A stretch of 55,621 nucleotides of DNA, taken from the NCBI RefSeq assembly GCF_900110885.1, contig NZ_FOFJ01000027.1:1-55621 (forward strand), read 5' to 3'. The notes below the pieces were generated by a model, which was given only the letters and a program-made list of their open reading frames with translations, did not search any database and was not told where the DNA came from. Source of the DNA: Azotobacter beijerinckii (GTDB lineage Bacteria > Pseudomonadota > Gammaproteobacteria > Pseudomonadales > Pseudomonadaceae). Each line of letters begins with the position of its first letter. Positions within the stretch are counted from its first letter, which is position 1. Made by a program: the position numbers and the translations under genes. Shown piece after piece: positions 16,901 to 25,132 of the stretch.

Positions 16901-19900
16901 CTCCTTGACGAAGTGCACCGGCTCGGTCATGTGCTCGACCAGCAGGGCGCGCATGGCCTCGGGGTCTTCCGGATAGGCGCTGCCGGTGGTGTTGCTGAAC
17001 ACCGGCACCTGGGCGGGCTTGAACTCGATCTTCGCCATCTCGGCCGCCAGGCCCTCGCGCGCACCGGCCATCGCCGGCGAGTGGAAGGCAGCGCTGACCG
17101 GCAGCACCTTGACCCGCAGCGACTCGTTGCCCAGCACCTTGACCGCAGCCTCGATGGCCTCCACCGAACCGGCGACGATGGTCTGGTCGGCAGCGTTGAG
17201 GTTGGCCAGGGTGACGTTCAGGCCGTGCTGCTCGATCAGCGCGCGGACGCGGGCCTCGTCGGCGTCGATCGCCGCCATCGCCCCCGGATTGCGCCGGCCG
17301 GCCTCGCCGGCGAGCCGGCCGCGGACCTCCGACAGGCGGATGAAGTCGTCCAGGCCGATCACCCCGGCGGCATGCAGGGCAACATACTCGCCATAGCTGT
17401 GCCCGGCGATGAAGTCCGGCTTGAGCCCGTACTCGCCCAGCACCCTGAGCGCGGCGCTGTCGACCACTCCCAGCGCCGGCTGGGCGACCTGGGTCGCGTT
17501 CAGCGCGGTCTGCTGGCGGGCACGCTCCTCGTCGCTGAACACCGGCACCGGATAGATATAGCGCGACAGCGGCTGCTCCAGGCGGTCGGCAAGCAGCGCG
17601 TCGGCACGCTCGAACAGGCCGTGCAGTTCGGGCAGGGAGGTCGTCAGGTCGCTCAGCATGTTGACCCGCTGTGACCCCTGCCCGGGGAACACGAAGCAGA
17701 CGCCGCCGTCGGTTTCCGGCCCCTCGCGGAAGAACACCCCCTGCGGGTACTTCACTTCGCTCTCGCGGCCCTGCAGTGCCTTCAAGGCCAGCTCCAGCTT
17801 GGCCTTGAGATCCACGGTCGAGCTGGCGACCAGCGCCAGCCGGCAGAGGCGCGTGCCCTCGCCGACGCGTGCCGCACCCTCCTCCAGGTGCAGCGCGTAG
17901 GCGAGCTGGGCGACGTCGACCTGCTCGGGATGCTCCAGCGCATCGAGCAGGCGCTGCACCTGTTCGCGCACCTGCGCGCGGTCCTGGCCGCGGAAGGTGA
18001 AGGGTTCGGCGTCGCGCGGGTAGAGATCGACGGCGTCGCTGTCGCGATAGGCGCCAGCATACTCCTCCAGCACCACATGGAAGTTGGTGCCGCCGAAGCC
18101 GAAAGCGCTGACCCCGGCCCGCCGCGGATGGTCCGTGGCATTCAGCCAGGGACGGGCTTCGGTATTGATGAAGAACGGCGAACGGCCGAAGTCGACCTTC
18201 GAATTCGGTACCTCGACGCCGATGGTCGGCGGCAGCACGCGGTGCTTGAGGGCCAGCGAGGTCTTCACCATCGCCGCCAGGCCGGCGGCGACCTTGGTGT
18301 GGCCGATCATCGACTTGACCGAGCCCACGGCGCAGGACTGGGTGGCCATGCCGCTCTTGCCGAAGGCGAGGTTCAGCGACTCGATCTCCGACTTGTCGCC
18401 CAGCGCGGTGCCGGTGCCGTGGGCCTCGATCAGGCCGATGCTGGTCGGATCGACGGCGGCGTCCTCGTAGGCGCGCTGCAGGGCGGTGACCTGACCTTGG
18501 GGATGGGGCGCGGTGAGGCTGCGGTTGCGGCCGTCGCTGGAGGCGCCGATGCCCTTGATCACCGAATAGATGCGGTCGCCGTCGCGCTCGGCGTCGCCCA
18601 GGCGCTTGAGCACCAGGGACACCACACCCTCGCCCAGGGCGATGCCGTCGGCGCTGTCGTCGAACGGACGACTGCGGCCGCGTGGTGACAGGGCATGGGT
18701 CTGGGCGAAACACAGGTAGCCGATGGGATTGTTGGTGGCGTCGATCGCGCCGACCACCGCGACGTCGGCATCGTGGCTGCGCAGCTGGCGGATACCCGCA
18801 TCGAGGGCCGCCAGCGACGAGGCGCAGGCCGCGTCGACGACGAAGTTGGTACCGCGCAGGTCGAAGCGGTTGGCGATCCGTCCGGCGATGACGTTTTCCA
18901 GGATGCCGGGGAAGGAATCCTCGGTCCACTTGGGCAGGTCCTGCTCGTAGAGCGCCTCCATCAGCTGCTTGGCGGTGGCCTCGGGCAGACCTTCCACCCG
19001 CGGCAGGTAATGGGAGAGCAGGCCGCGGAAGATGTAGTCGCAGCCCAGCTCGTTCATCCCGCCGGCGGCGAAGATGGTCGCGGTACGGTCGTTGGCGAAG
19101 GAGCGACGGTCGAAGCCGGCGTCGGCCAGGGCATGGCGTACCACGTCGAGGGCGAGCAGCTGCACCGGCTCGATCGACCTCAGGCTGGCCGGCGGAATGC
19201 CGTAGAGCGACGGATCGAACTGGATGTCGTCCATGAAGCCGCCCCACTTCGAGTACACCTTGTCGGGGGTGCCACGCTTGGGATCGAAGAAGTCCTCGGG
19301 GCGCCAGCGCTCCTCGCTCACCTCGCGGATCGCATTGACCCGGTGGAGGATGTTCTGCCAGTAGGTGCGCAGATCGCTGGCGCCGGGCAGCAGGCCGGCC
19401 ATGCCGACAATGGCGATATCGCTTTCCGCAGCCACGCGCTTGGCGGCGCGCTTGCGCGGCAGGCACTGCTCGGCCTGGGCCAGCACCCCGCCGCAGCCCG
19501 CCGACACCGCGCTATGCAGCTCGGCGATGCTCAGCACCCGCGAACGCAGGCGGGCGACCTCGCCAAGCATGTACATGCCCTCGCGACGCTGGTCTTCGAT
19601 GGGAATCTGCACGTAGCGGGAAGCGGCCGAACGGTCGGGGTTCTGGCTGATGCCCTTGGAGGCCATGCGCAGGCGACCGATATTGAACAGTTCCAGCACC
19701 TTGAGAACCTTCTCCGGGCTCTCCAGGGCGAGCAGCATGTCGCGGCGGGTGCGGTTGAACTCTTCGCAGAAGGGCGTCACCGCGCAACGGGTGTACATGC
19801 CCTTGCCCGATTGCAGCAGAGTGGTTTCCTTGCAGGCGATGGCCTGGGACTGGAACTCCGGCAGGATCGCGCCGCTGTTGACGATCTCGTGGGTGAAGAG

Positions 19901-21499
19901 GTAGGCGGTGCCCATGATCACGCCGATCTTCATGCCGCGCTCGACCAGCGGCGCCGCCAGGGCGGAGACCATCGCCGCCGATAGCTCGTCGTGGATGCCG
20001 CCGGCGAACAGGACCTGGATCGACTCGGGATCGGCGATCTCGACCGAGGTCAGGGTCTCGATGGCCGACTCCCAGAGGATGAAGCTGCTCAGCGGGCCGG
20101 TATGGCCGCCGCACTCGCCACCCTCGAAGATGAATTTGCGCGCACCGTCCTTGATGAAGCCCTTGAGCAGGCCGGGCGAGGGCACGTGCAGGTAGGTGCT
20201 GATGCCGATAGCCTCCAGCTCGCGGGCCTGGCCGGGGCGCCCGCCGGCGATCAGCGCGAACCGCGGCTTGACCTGGCGGACCACCTCGAGCTGGGCCTGA
20301 CGCAGCTCCAGCGGCATGAAGCCGAGGATGCCGACCCCCCAGGGCTGGTCGCCGAGCAGTTCCTTGGTCTTGGTCAGCAGGGTCTGCACCTGATCCTGAC
20401 GCATCACCGACAGGGCAATGAACGGCAGGCCGCCGCCGTCGGCCACGGCCTTGGCGAAGCCGTCCACGTCACTGACCCGGGTCATCGGGCCCTGGACGAT
20501 CGGATAGCGGGTGCCATGCAGCTGCGCCAGCGGGGAATCCGGCCCCAGCGCCTGCTGCGCGCGAGCCTCGCGCAGGGCCCGCTCGGTGCAGGCCGAAACG
20601 GCGGCGAGAATGCGTCCGACGGTGCCGTGGCGGCGCGCCAGGGCGGCAGCCAGGGCGACGTCCTCGCCGATCGGCACCAGCGGGGCATCCGTCTGCGCGA
20701 GGGACTGGAGCAGCAGCTCTTCCCAGGGTTCGTCCTTGATCACCGCCTGCTCGAGCTCATCGAGTCGTTCGCGGGCACCGCGGCCGAACAGACGGAACGA
20801 GCGCTGTTCCGGGCCGATCAGCACGGTTTCGCTGCCGTCCAGCGCGGCCCAGGCGCGGGCCTGCGGGGTGCCGACGAAAGGGCTTTCGTCGGCCAGCCAG
20901 AGCTGCTCGCAGAGCACCACGCCGGTGGCTCCGGCAAGCACCGCGGCAGCCGCGGTGTGGGTGCCCATGCCACCCTGCACCCAGTAGGGGATGTTGACCC
21001 GGCCATGCAGTTCCTGGAGGAGGATGAAGCTCGAATGGCGGCTGACCCAGCCACCGGACTCATGCCCCTTGAGGATCAGCCCGTCGCAGCCGGAGGCCTC
21101 GGCGGCCAGCGCCGAGGGCAGGTCCCAGACCTCGACGAAGATCTTGCGGGCCAGGCGCTTGATCTTCTTCTTCAGCGCGGCCAGCTCCTTGGGCTGCATC
21201 CCGGTGAATACCAAGTCGTCCGGCTTGAGTCCGGCCAGCACCAGAATCGGCACGCGATGAGGGATGAATTCGGCGAGTTGCTCGAGGCCCCGCTGGGCGG
21301 AGCCGAGCGTATCCCAACGGATGCCCCACTGGGCATTCGGCCCGGCGCTGGCGGCCAGCCCCTGGATGGCCGCCCTGGTGGCTTCCGGATCGTGCTGGCA
21401 ACCCAGGTCGAGGATTCCGATGTCCCCTGCACGACAGGCAGCGATTGCAATTTTGGAGTCGAGGTGGCCTGCGGGTGTTATTGCAATATGACTAGCCAT
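13949..21499 (-). CDS. arsA: ArsA: type I fatty-acid-synthase-like megasynthase for phenolic lipids
   Basis: A 2516-residue multidomain protein. Order: two nitronate-monooxygenase/PfaD-like flavin barrels acting as enoyl reductase (about 1-270, with LKGHESGG near 145; about 330-620, with GGECGGHTG near 461). Then a ketosynthase with Cys892 in DAACASS, His1027 in EAHGTGT and His1067 in IGHTKVAAG. Next an acyltransferase with GQGSQ and Ser1368 in GHSYGEY, a Pro/Ala-rich linker, and one carrier domain with Ser1898 in LGIDSIKRIE. Last a ketoreductase with TGGAGGI near 2225 and Tyr2414 in QTDYSAANE. No dehydratase is present; ArsD has it. The protein makes long acyl chains passed straight to ArsB/ArsC. 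ATG at 21499 has AGGA 7 bases upstream. Confidence 0.95.
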   Translation of the reverse strand: MASHIAITPAGHLDSKIAIAACRAGDIGILDLGCQHDPEATRAAIQGLAASAGPNAQWGIRWDTLGSAQRGLEQLAEFIPHRVPILVLAGLKPDDLVFTGMQPKELAALKKKIKRLARKIFVEVWDLPSALAAEASGCDGLILKGHESGGWVSRHSSFILLQELHGRVNIPYWVQGGMGTHTAAAAVLAGATGVVLCEQLWLADESPFVGTPQARAWAALDGSETVLIGPEQRSFRLFGRGARERLDELEQAVIKDEPWEELLLQSLAQTDAPLVPIGEDVALAAALARRHGTVGRILAAVSACTERALREARAQQALGPDSPLAQLHGTRYPIVQGPMTRVSDVDGFAKAVADGGGLPFIALSVMRQDQVQTLLTKTKELLGDQPWGVGILGFMPLELRQAQLEVVRQVKPRFALIAGGRPGQARELEAIGISTYLHVPSPGLLKGFIKDGARKFIFEGGECGGHTGPLSSFILWESAIETLTSVEIADPESIQVLFAGGIHDELSAAMVSALAAPLVERGMKIGVIMGTAYLFTHEIVNSGAILPEFQSQAIACKETTLLQSGKGMYTRCAVTPFCEEFNRTRRDMLLALESPEKVLKVLELFNIGRLRMASKGISQNPDRSAASRYVQIPIEDQRREGMYMLGEVARLRSRVLSIAELHSAVSAGCGGVLAQAEQCLPRKRAAKRVAAESDIAIVGMAGLLPGASDLRTYWQNILHRVNAIREVSEERWRPEDFFDPKRGTPDKVYSKWGGFMDDIQFDPSLYGIPPASLRSIEPVQLLALDVVRHALADAGFDRRSFANDRTATIFAAGGMNELGCDYIFRGLLSHYLPRVEGLPEATAKQLMEALYEQDLPKWTEDSFPGILENVIAGRIANRFDLRGTNFVVDAACASSLAALDAGIRQLRSHDADVAVVGAIDATNNPIGYLCFAQTHALSPRGRSRPFDDSADGIALGEGVVSLVLKRLGDAERDGDRIYSVIKGIGASSDGRNRSLTAPHPQGQVTALQRAYEDAAVDPTSIGLIEAHGTGTALGDKSEIESLNLAFGKSGMATQSCAVGSVKSMIGHTKVAAGLAAMVKTSLALKHRVLPPTIGVEVPNSKVDFGRSPFFINTEARPWLNATDHPRRAGVSAFGFGGTNFHVVLEEYAGAYRDSDAVDLYPRDAEPFTFRGQDRAQVREQVQRLLDALEHPEQVDVAQLAYALHLEEGAARVGEGTRLCRLALVASSTVDLKAKLELALKALQGRESEVKYPQGVFFREGPETDGGVCFVFPGQGSQRVNMLSDLTTSLPELHGLFERADALLADRLEQPLSRYIYPVPVFSDEERARQQTALNATQVAQPALGVVDSAALRVLGEYGLKPDFIAGHSYGEYVALHAAGVIGLDDFIRLSEVRGRLAGEAGRRNPGAMAAIDADEARVRALIEQHGLNVTLANLNAADQTIVAGSVEAIEAAVKVLGNESLRVKVLPVSAAFHSPAMAGAREGLAAEMAKIEFKPAQVPVFSNTTGSAYPEDPEAMRALLVEHMTEPVHFVKEINQLYEAGARVFVEAGPGLVLTGLVDRILVDRPHTALGIEAPGRGGWVQLAHVFGQLFALGLPLDFGRWFKGRGYEALTVVEVFARAKTRAVPGPLIWRVNGARAVPWNAPAKARPAIASAQIATEPKAPAAAPTALPAAAPRPQGQTAASVSTVAHVSFARPAITPVNVNRQAPQRRYSMANDNTLRTGDLPAEMAAPSLLHAAHVQEVIAQFIALQRDQQDTLRRFLDFQSSLAGADLASFGEPRATLQVVSQAGLAPAPAPVLPAQVLSLHAAALPVGRAPQATIEGSIQRGEVPEEAPKLSVAASAPAAAAPAAKAVAPAGQASTEAFKADLLQAVSERTGYPEDMLDLDAHMEADLGIDSIKRIEVLSQLKDRHNLMAGRDEEAMFEELTGLKTLNEIVAWYDKLHNSSTAGDGAHASKKALTPLSASPAETAESVTEVAPEQVVHCYTVKAVAAPLDAVAGPQPAAGLPVLLVGADSELATAFRAALGQAGQPVKQIVPGKENRALGDERFEFDPASLESVQALRDLLGEVRIGTLVSLLGVPTGEGESIAPAKVLFLLCKVFDQDLKAATGAGAGWLLSVTALDGRFGLEHSRELPIESAGTLGVAKSASREWGDEVHVKCIDVSPALAADAVVESVLGEWAARVPALEVGYGPKGRCQLELGLQAPQAAAGLPALEEGAVVLITGGAGGITAEIASALGREYRPQLVLLGRSPLPEEEAEDTRGIADPAKLKQVLIGKLRGEGGTKLKPAEVDRVFKRLLKDREIRDNLARLEATGAKVEYHAVDVRDGEAFGRLIDGIYAKWGRIDGVLHGAGVIDDKLIRDKTLESFSSVYDTKVAGARVLASRLRPEGLKFVLFFSSIAGRFGNAGQTDYSAANEVLNKLADSLGHRWPGVHALAIDWGPWKSGMVGDQMLRFYAERNIHPIPLDVGTRHCLEQLRRGNSGETELVITASLEQILEQMQPRKRRDQDQDRQA

Positions 21500-21547
21500 T
21501 TGATCATCCTGCTCTCAAAAAGGTGCGCCGATTAAGCGCAAGCTTTT

Positions 21548-21556
21548 GTTCCTTGT
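21548..21556 (-). promoter_or_regulatory. Candidate RsmA/CsrA site in the arsA leader
   Basis: On the minus strand the leader contains ACAAGGAAC, a good match to the core of the CsrA/RsmA consensus (ACARGGAUG), about 50 bases before the arsA start. A second GGA (AGGATG) overlaps the arsA ribosome-binding site. Gac/Rsm control of Azotobacter alkylresorcinols is established through the activator ArpR; direct action on arsA is inference. Confidence 0.3.
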
Positions 21557-21670
21557 GTCCGAGCCGCTCACGGCAGGGCTCGCATTCGACTGGCATGCCC
21601 AAACTGCCACGACAACCGGGAAATGCCACTCAATTGACATCACACCCAACGGCCTGCCGAACCATCACTG

Positions 21671-21691
21671 GACACGGGGGGAATTCGTGTC
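21671..21691. promoter_or_regulatory. Inverted repeat, possible operator upstream of arsA
   Basis: GACACG-N9-CGTGTC, two perfect 6-base arms with a 9-base spacer, is centred about 180 bases upstream of the arsA start. The spacing suits a dimeric regulator. Whether it is the site of ArpR (LysR family) or another protein cannot be told. Confidence 0.3.
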
Positions 21692-22755
21692 ACACCCCTG
21701 CGATGAAACTGGCTCATGGCCATCAATCTTGCGACATCAACATGCTTGGTTTTATTGGTGCTTGCGAAACAAAGCGTACTCTGGATTTCCGGTAATTCTT
21801 CCGGACCAAATGGGAAAGTGAATCCCGAATCCAAAACGAATTCGCACAAATCGGCAGAATCATTTTGCCACCAACCTGTACCCGGCAATGCCAAACCGAA
21901 TACTCCTATTTTGTTGCAAGGCACCAAACAACAGACTCGAGACCTTGCTGGCTTGCCACATGCCAAGCGCACTCGGGCGAAAGCCAGAAAGGCATGAAAA
22001 ATCAAACCCTGAGTCGACAAAAGAGACTACTCGACAGCCTTCCGAAGGAGGCTCAGGCCTCTAGACCTGGCCGAAAGAAAAAACATATCCGTATGATTTC
22101 AATTTATTTTTTATAAACACATTGATCGCATGAAATCCCACAAAGACTTTGCATGGACATACCGCGACATGCATATAAAAATCGACACTTTCTGCCGGAG
22201 CAAACGATCAAGATCGATAAAAATCAACCGAAAGGCACTGAAAAAACTTTAAAGCCAATCCATCGTGCAATGCAACATACAACATGAACAACTCAAAGAA
22301 CCAACGACAAAAGAGCACCACTAGCAAACCGCCAGCAACATCCAAAACAACCATCATTCAAAATAGCCAGCAGCGCATATACAAACTCATCGAATGGCAA
22401 CAACACCACTTCAGAAGGAGGAGACCAGCAAAAACAAACCACTCCCTCCAGCAGAACACAAGCCTTCTGAAACATTGGCAGAAAATAAAATCAAAATGCC
22501 ATCTCATTGTTTATAAAGAGTTTTTAGCCTGACCGGGAAACAGTTGTGCGAGCGAGTCTGAAGCCAGAAACCGGCACTTTCGCGCCGACATCTCCGCTTG
22601 AACATTGGACACACCGATCGTCACCCAGCCGTGCCGGACACCCCATGTGAACTTGAGAGGCGAATGTATATATGACTTGCTCGAACGGAAGAGCATTACC
22701 GAAGCAAATAAAGCAATCCTCTTGCAAAGGCCCGTGCCAACCGCTGCGCAGCCGT

Positions 22756-22791
22756 CCGCGGCAGGACCGCCGCGGAACGCCAGCGGCTGGC
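22756..22791 (-). terminator. Two GC-rich hairpins just after ldcA
   Basis: GCCAGC-G-GCTGGC (22779-22791) directly follows the ldcA stop and CCGCGGC-AGGACC-GCCGCGG (22756-22775) comes next on the minus strand. They lack a clear U-run, so they may end or stabilise the ldcA transcript rather than act as a standard intrinsic terminator. Confidence 0.4.
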
Positions 22792-25044
22792 TCAGCACAG
22801 GCAGTCGACCGTATAGATGCTCCCCTGCGGGCCGTCTTCATGCTGCAGGCCATGCACGTCCAGGTCAAAGCCGGGAAAACGCGCCGCGAAGGAGTGAATG
22901 GAATGCAGGTAATCGACGATCGCCCGGGTAGTCGGGGTGAAACGCTCCCCCGGCATGATCAGCGGAATGCCCGGCGGATAAGGCACCAGCATCACCGCCG
23001 CAATGCGCCCCTCGAGGTGCTCGATGGGCACGGCCTCGACCTCGCCGCGCACCAGCTTGTCGTAGGCCTCCGCGGGCTTGAGGGCGACCTCTGGCAGCAG
23101 GCTGTACATGCGCTTGAGCGCCTTGGCCCGGGCGCTTTCCCGGTTGAAGTCGTGCAACTGGTCGCACAGCTCGCGCAACCCCATGCCGGCATAGCGGGCG
23201 CCGCCGGCCTGGGCGACGGACGGTAGGGACTGCTCCAGCGACAGGTTAGTGTCGTAGCTGCGCTTGAACTCCAGCAACTCGGTCAGCAGAGTGCTCCACT
23301 TGCCCTTGGTGATGCCCATGGAGAACAGCACCAGGAAGGAATACAGGCCGGTCTTCTCCACCACCAGGCCGCGCTCCCAGAGGAACTTGCCGACCACCGC
23401 CGCCGGAATGCCCCGCGCCGCCGGCTGGCCGGTGGCACTCAGCCCCGGTGTCACCAAGGTGACCTTGATCGGGTCGAGCAGCACATAGTCTTCGGCCAAG
23501 GCGCCGAAGCCGTGCCAGTCGGCCGCCGGAGTCAGCAGCCAGTCGCCCGGCACGCCCTGCTCGCCGGCCGCGCCGAGCGGCGGCTGCCAGATGTCGAACC
23601 ACCAGTCGTCCGCCGCCAGACTCTGGCGTAGCTTGGCCAGGGCGCGGCGGAAGCTGAGTGCCTCGTCGAAGGTTTCCTGGATCAGCGAGCGCCCTGCCGG
23701 TCCCTCCATCATCGCCGAGGCCACGTCCAGCGAGGCGAGGATGCCGTACTGCGGCGAGGTGGAGATGTGCATCATGAAGGCTTCGTTGAAGCGGTCGCGG
23801 TCCAACTGGCGGCCGCCGCCGTCCTGCACGTGGATCATCGAGGCCTGGCTGAAGGCCGCCAGCAGCTTGTGGGTGGAGTGGGTGCTGAACACCAGCGGAC
23901 TGTCAGGCGAGCGGGTGGTGCCCATGCCGTAGCGTCCGGCATAGAACTCGTGGAAAGCGGCGTAGGCGAACCAGGCCTCGTCGAAATGCAGCACCTCGAC
24001 GGCATCGCCCAGGGTCTGCTTGATCAGCTCGGCGTTGTAGCAGAGGCCGTCATAGGTAGAGTTGGTCACCACGGCGAGCTTAACCCGGGGCTCGCGGCCG
24101 CGGGCCAGGGGGTTGGCGGCAATCTTCGCGGCAATCGACTCGCAGCTGAACTCGCTGAGCGGAATCGGCCCGATGATGCCCAGCTCGTTGCGCTCCGGCA
24201 CCAGGTAGAGGGGAATCGCCCCGGTCATAACGATGGCGTGGACGATCGACTTGTGGCAGTTGCGGTCGACCAGCACCAGGTCGTCGCGGGCAACCATGGA
24301 GTGCCAGACGATCTTGTTGGCCGTCGAGGTGCCATTGATCACGAAAAAGGTGTGGTCGGCACCGAAGTTGCGCGCAGCCCTGGCCTCCGCCGCGGCCAGC
24401 GGGCCGGTATGGTCGAGCAGCGAGCCGAGCTCCGGCACCGACACCGAGAGGTCGGAACGCAGGGTGTTCTCGCCGAAGAACTGGTGGAAGGCCTGGCCCA
24501 CCGGGCTCTTGCGATAGGCCACGCCGCCGCCGTGGCCGGGGGTGTGCCAGGAGTAGTTGGACTGCAGGGTGTGCTCGACCAGCGCGCTGAAAAACGGCGG
24601 CAGCAGCCCGGCCAGGTAGTTGCGGGCGGCGCGGGCGACCTGCCGGGCGAGAAAGGGCACGGTGTCCTCGAACAGGTAGAGGATGCCGCGCAGCTGGTTG
24701 AGGTCGGCCATCGCCTCGGCCGGCGCGTTCTCGATGGTGACCTGCTCGCCGAGGGCGAAGATCGGCAACTGCGGGGCGCGCGCGCGGGCGATACGAATCA
24801 GCTCGAGCATGTCCTGCAGCAGGCGCTGGTTCTCCCCCGCTCCCTCGGCAGCGACCAGGACGCAGGCCAGTCCGTGGTGAGTCGAGGCGACGATGCGCCC
24901 TTCGCTGGAGGTGGCGGTAGAGAGGATGCTGAAGCCGCCCTGCTCCAGCTCCCGGGCGATCGCCCGAACGCGCTCGCCGGCGACGCTGTCGGCCTTGATG
25001 TCGCGGTGGACGATGAGAATCGGGAAATTGAGGTCTTTGTACAC
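22792..25044 (-). CDS. ldcA: Basic amino acid decarboxylase, LdcA-type (lysine decarboxylase)
   Basis: A 750-residue PLP enzyme of the bacterial Lys/Arg/Orn decarboxylase family (fold III wing domain, fold type I core, C-terminal domain). It begins with a wing domain (VYKDLNFPILIVHRDIKAD). The core has SNYSWHTPGHGGG, FFVINGTSTANKIV, and LHFDEAWFAYAAFH, whose Asp contacts the PLP ring nitrogen. STHSTHKLLAAFSQ carries the PLP lysine near residue 393. The C-terminal domain ends with PGIPLIMPGER and FDLDVHGLQ. Similarity to P. aeruginosa LdcA (recalled, PA1818) is very high, which favours lysine catabolism via cadaverine. The start is GTG at 25044 with AGGA upstream, matching that protein's first residue; the longer open frame runs through the dnaQ 3' side. 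Confidence 0.9.
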   Translation of the reverse strand: MYKDLNFPILIVHRDIKADSVAGERVRAIARELEQGGFSILSTATSSEGRIVASTHHGLACVLVAAEGAGENQRLLQDMLELIRIARARAPQLPIFALGEQVTIENAPAEAMADLNQLRGILYLFEDTVPFLARQVARAARNYLAGLLPPFFSALVEHTLQSNYSWHTPGHGGGVAYRKSPVGQAFHQFFGENTLRSDLSVSVPELGSLLDHTGPLAAAEARAARNFGADHTFFVINGTSTANKIVWHSMVARDDLVLVDRNCHKSIVHAIVMTGAIPLYLVPERNELGIIGPIPLSEFSCESIAAKIAANPLARGREPRVKLAVVTNSTYDGLCYNAELIKQTLGDAVEVLHFDEAWFAYAAFHEFYAGRYGMGTTRSPDSPLVFSTHSTHKLLAAFSQASMIHVQDGGGRQLDRDRFNEAFMMHISTSPQYGILASLDVASAMMEGPAGRSLIQETFDEALSFRRALAKLRQSLAADDWWFDIWQPPLGAAGEQGVPGDWLLTPAADWHGFGALAEDYVLLDPIKVTLVTPGLSATGQPAARGIPAAVVGKFLWERGLVVEKTGLYSFLVLFSMGITKGKWSTLLTELLEFKRSYDTNLSLEQSLPSVAQAGGARYAGMGLRELCDQLHDFNRESARAKALKRMYSLLPEVALKPAEAYDKLVRGEVEAVPIEHLEGRIAAVMLVPYPPGIPLIMPGERFTPTTRAIVDYLHSIHSFAARFPGFDLDVHGLQHEDGPQGSIYTVDCLC

Positions 25045-25132
25045 GATCCGTGTCCTGAGGGAGTTCGCCCTCAGGATAAGCCAGAGCACCGGCCCGAAGC
25101 TGCAGCTGCGGGCCAATGCCGAGTGCCTGCGA

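Larger units (their letters stand above)
21500..22791. other. 1.3-kb AT-rich intergenic tract upstream of arsA
   Basis: No convincing gene. From about 21740 to 22540 the base composition drops well below the neighbouring genes, and the plus strand is visibly rich in A and C and poor in G and T, so an arsA leader on the minus strand would be U/G-rich. Frames at 22284-22532 (+) and 21640-22020 (-) are open but have biased, family-less content and no proper ribosome-binding sites. Small inverted repeats occur at 22038-22048 (CCTT-CCG-AAGG), 22048-22061 (GAGGC-TCAG-GCCTC) and 21671-21691. This is the likely control region of the ars operon; AT-rich DNA of this kind is typical of binding by H-NS-like silencers such as MvaT (inference). 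Confidence 0.6.

Noticed and set aside
16242..19466. Minus-strand open frame of over 1000 codons inside arsA
   Set aside because: It is a different frame of arsA, Arg/Ala/Gly/Pro-rich, without domains.
21951..21965. sigma-54-like site, minus strand TGGCATGTGGCAAGC
   Set aside because: The -24 part fits, but the -12 element lacks TT and no activator site is evident; chance likely.
21640..22020. 126-residue minus-strand open frame upstream of arsA
   Set aside because: No recognisable fold or signal; it lies in the probable arsA control region.
22284..22532. 82-residue plus-strand open frame in the AT-rich tract
   Set aside because: Lys/Gln/Asn/Thr-rich as expected from an A/C-biased strand; no family, no clear ribosome site.
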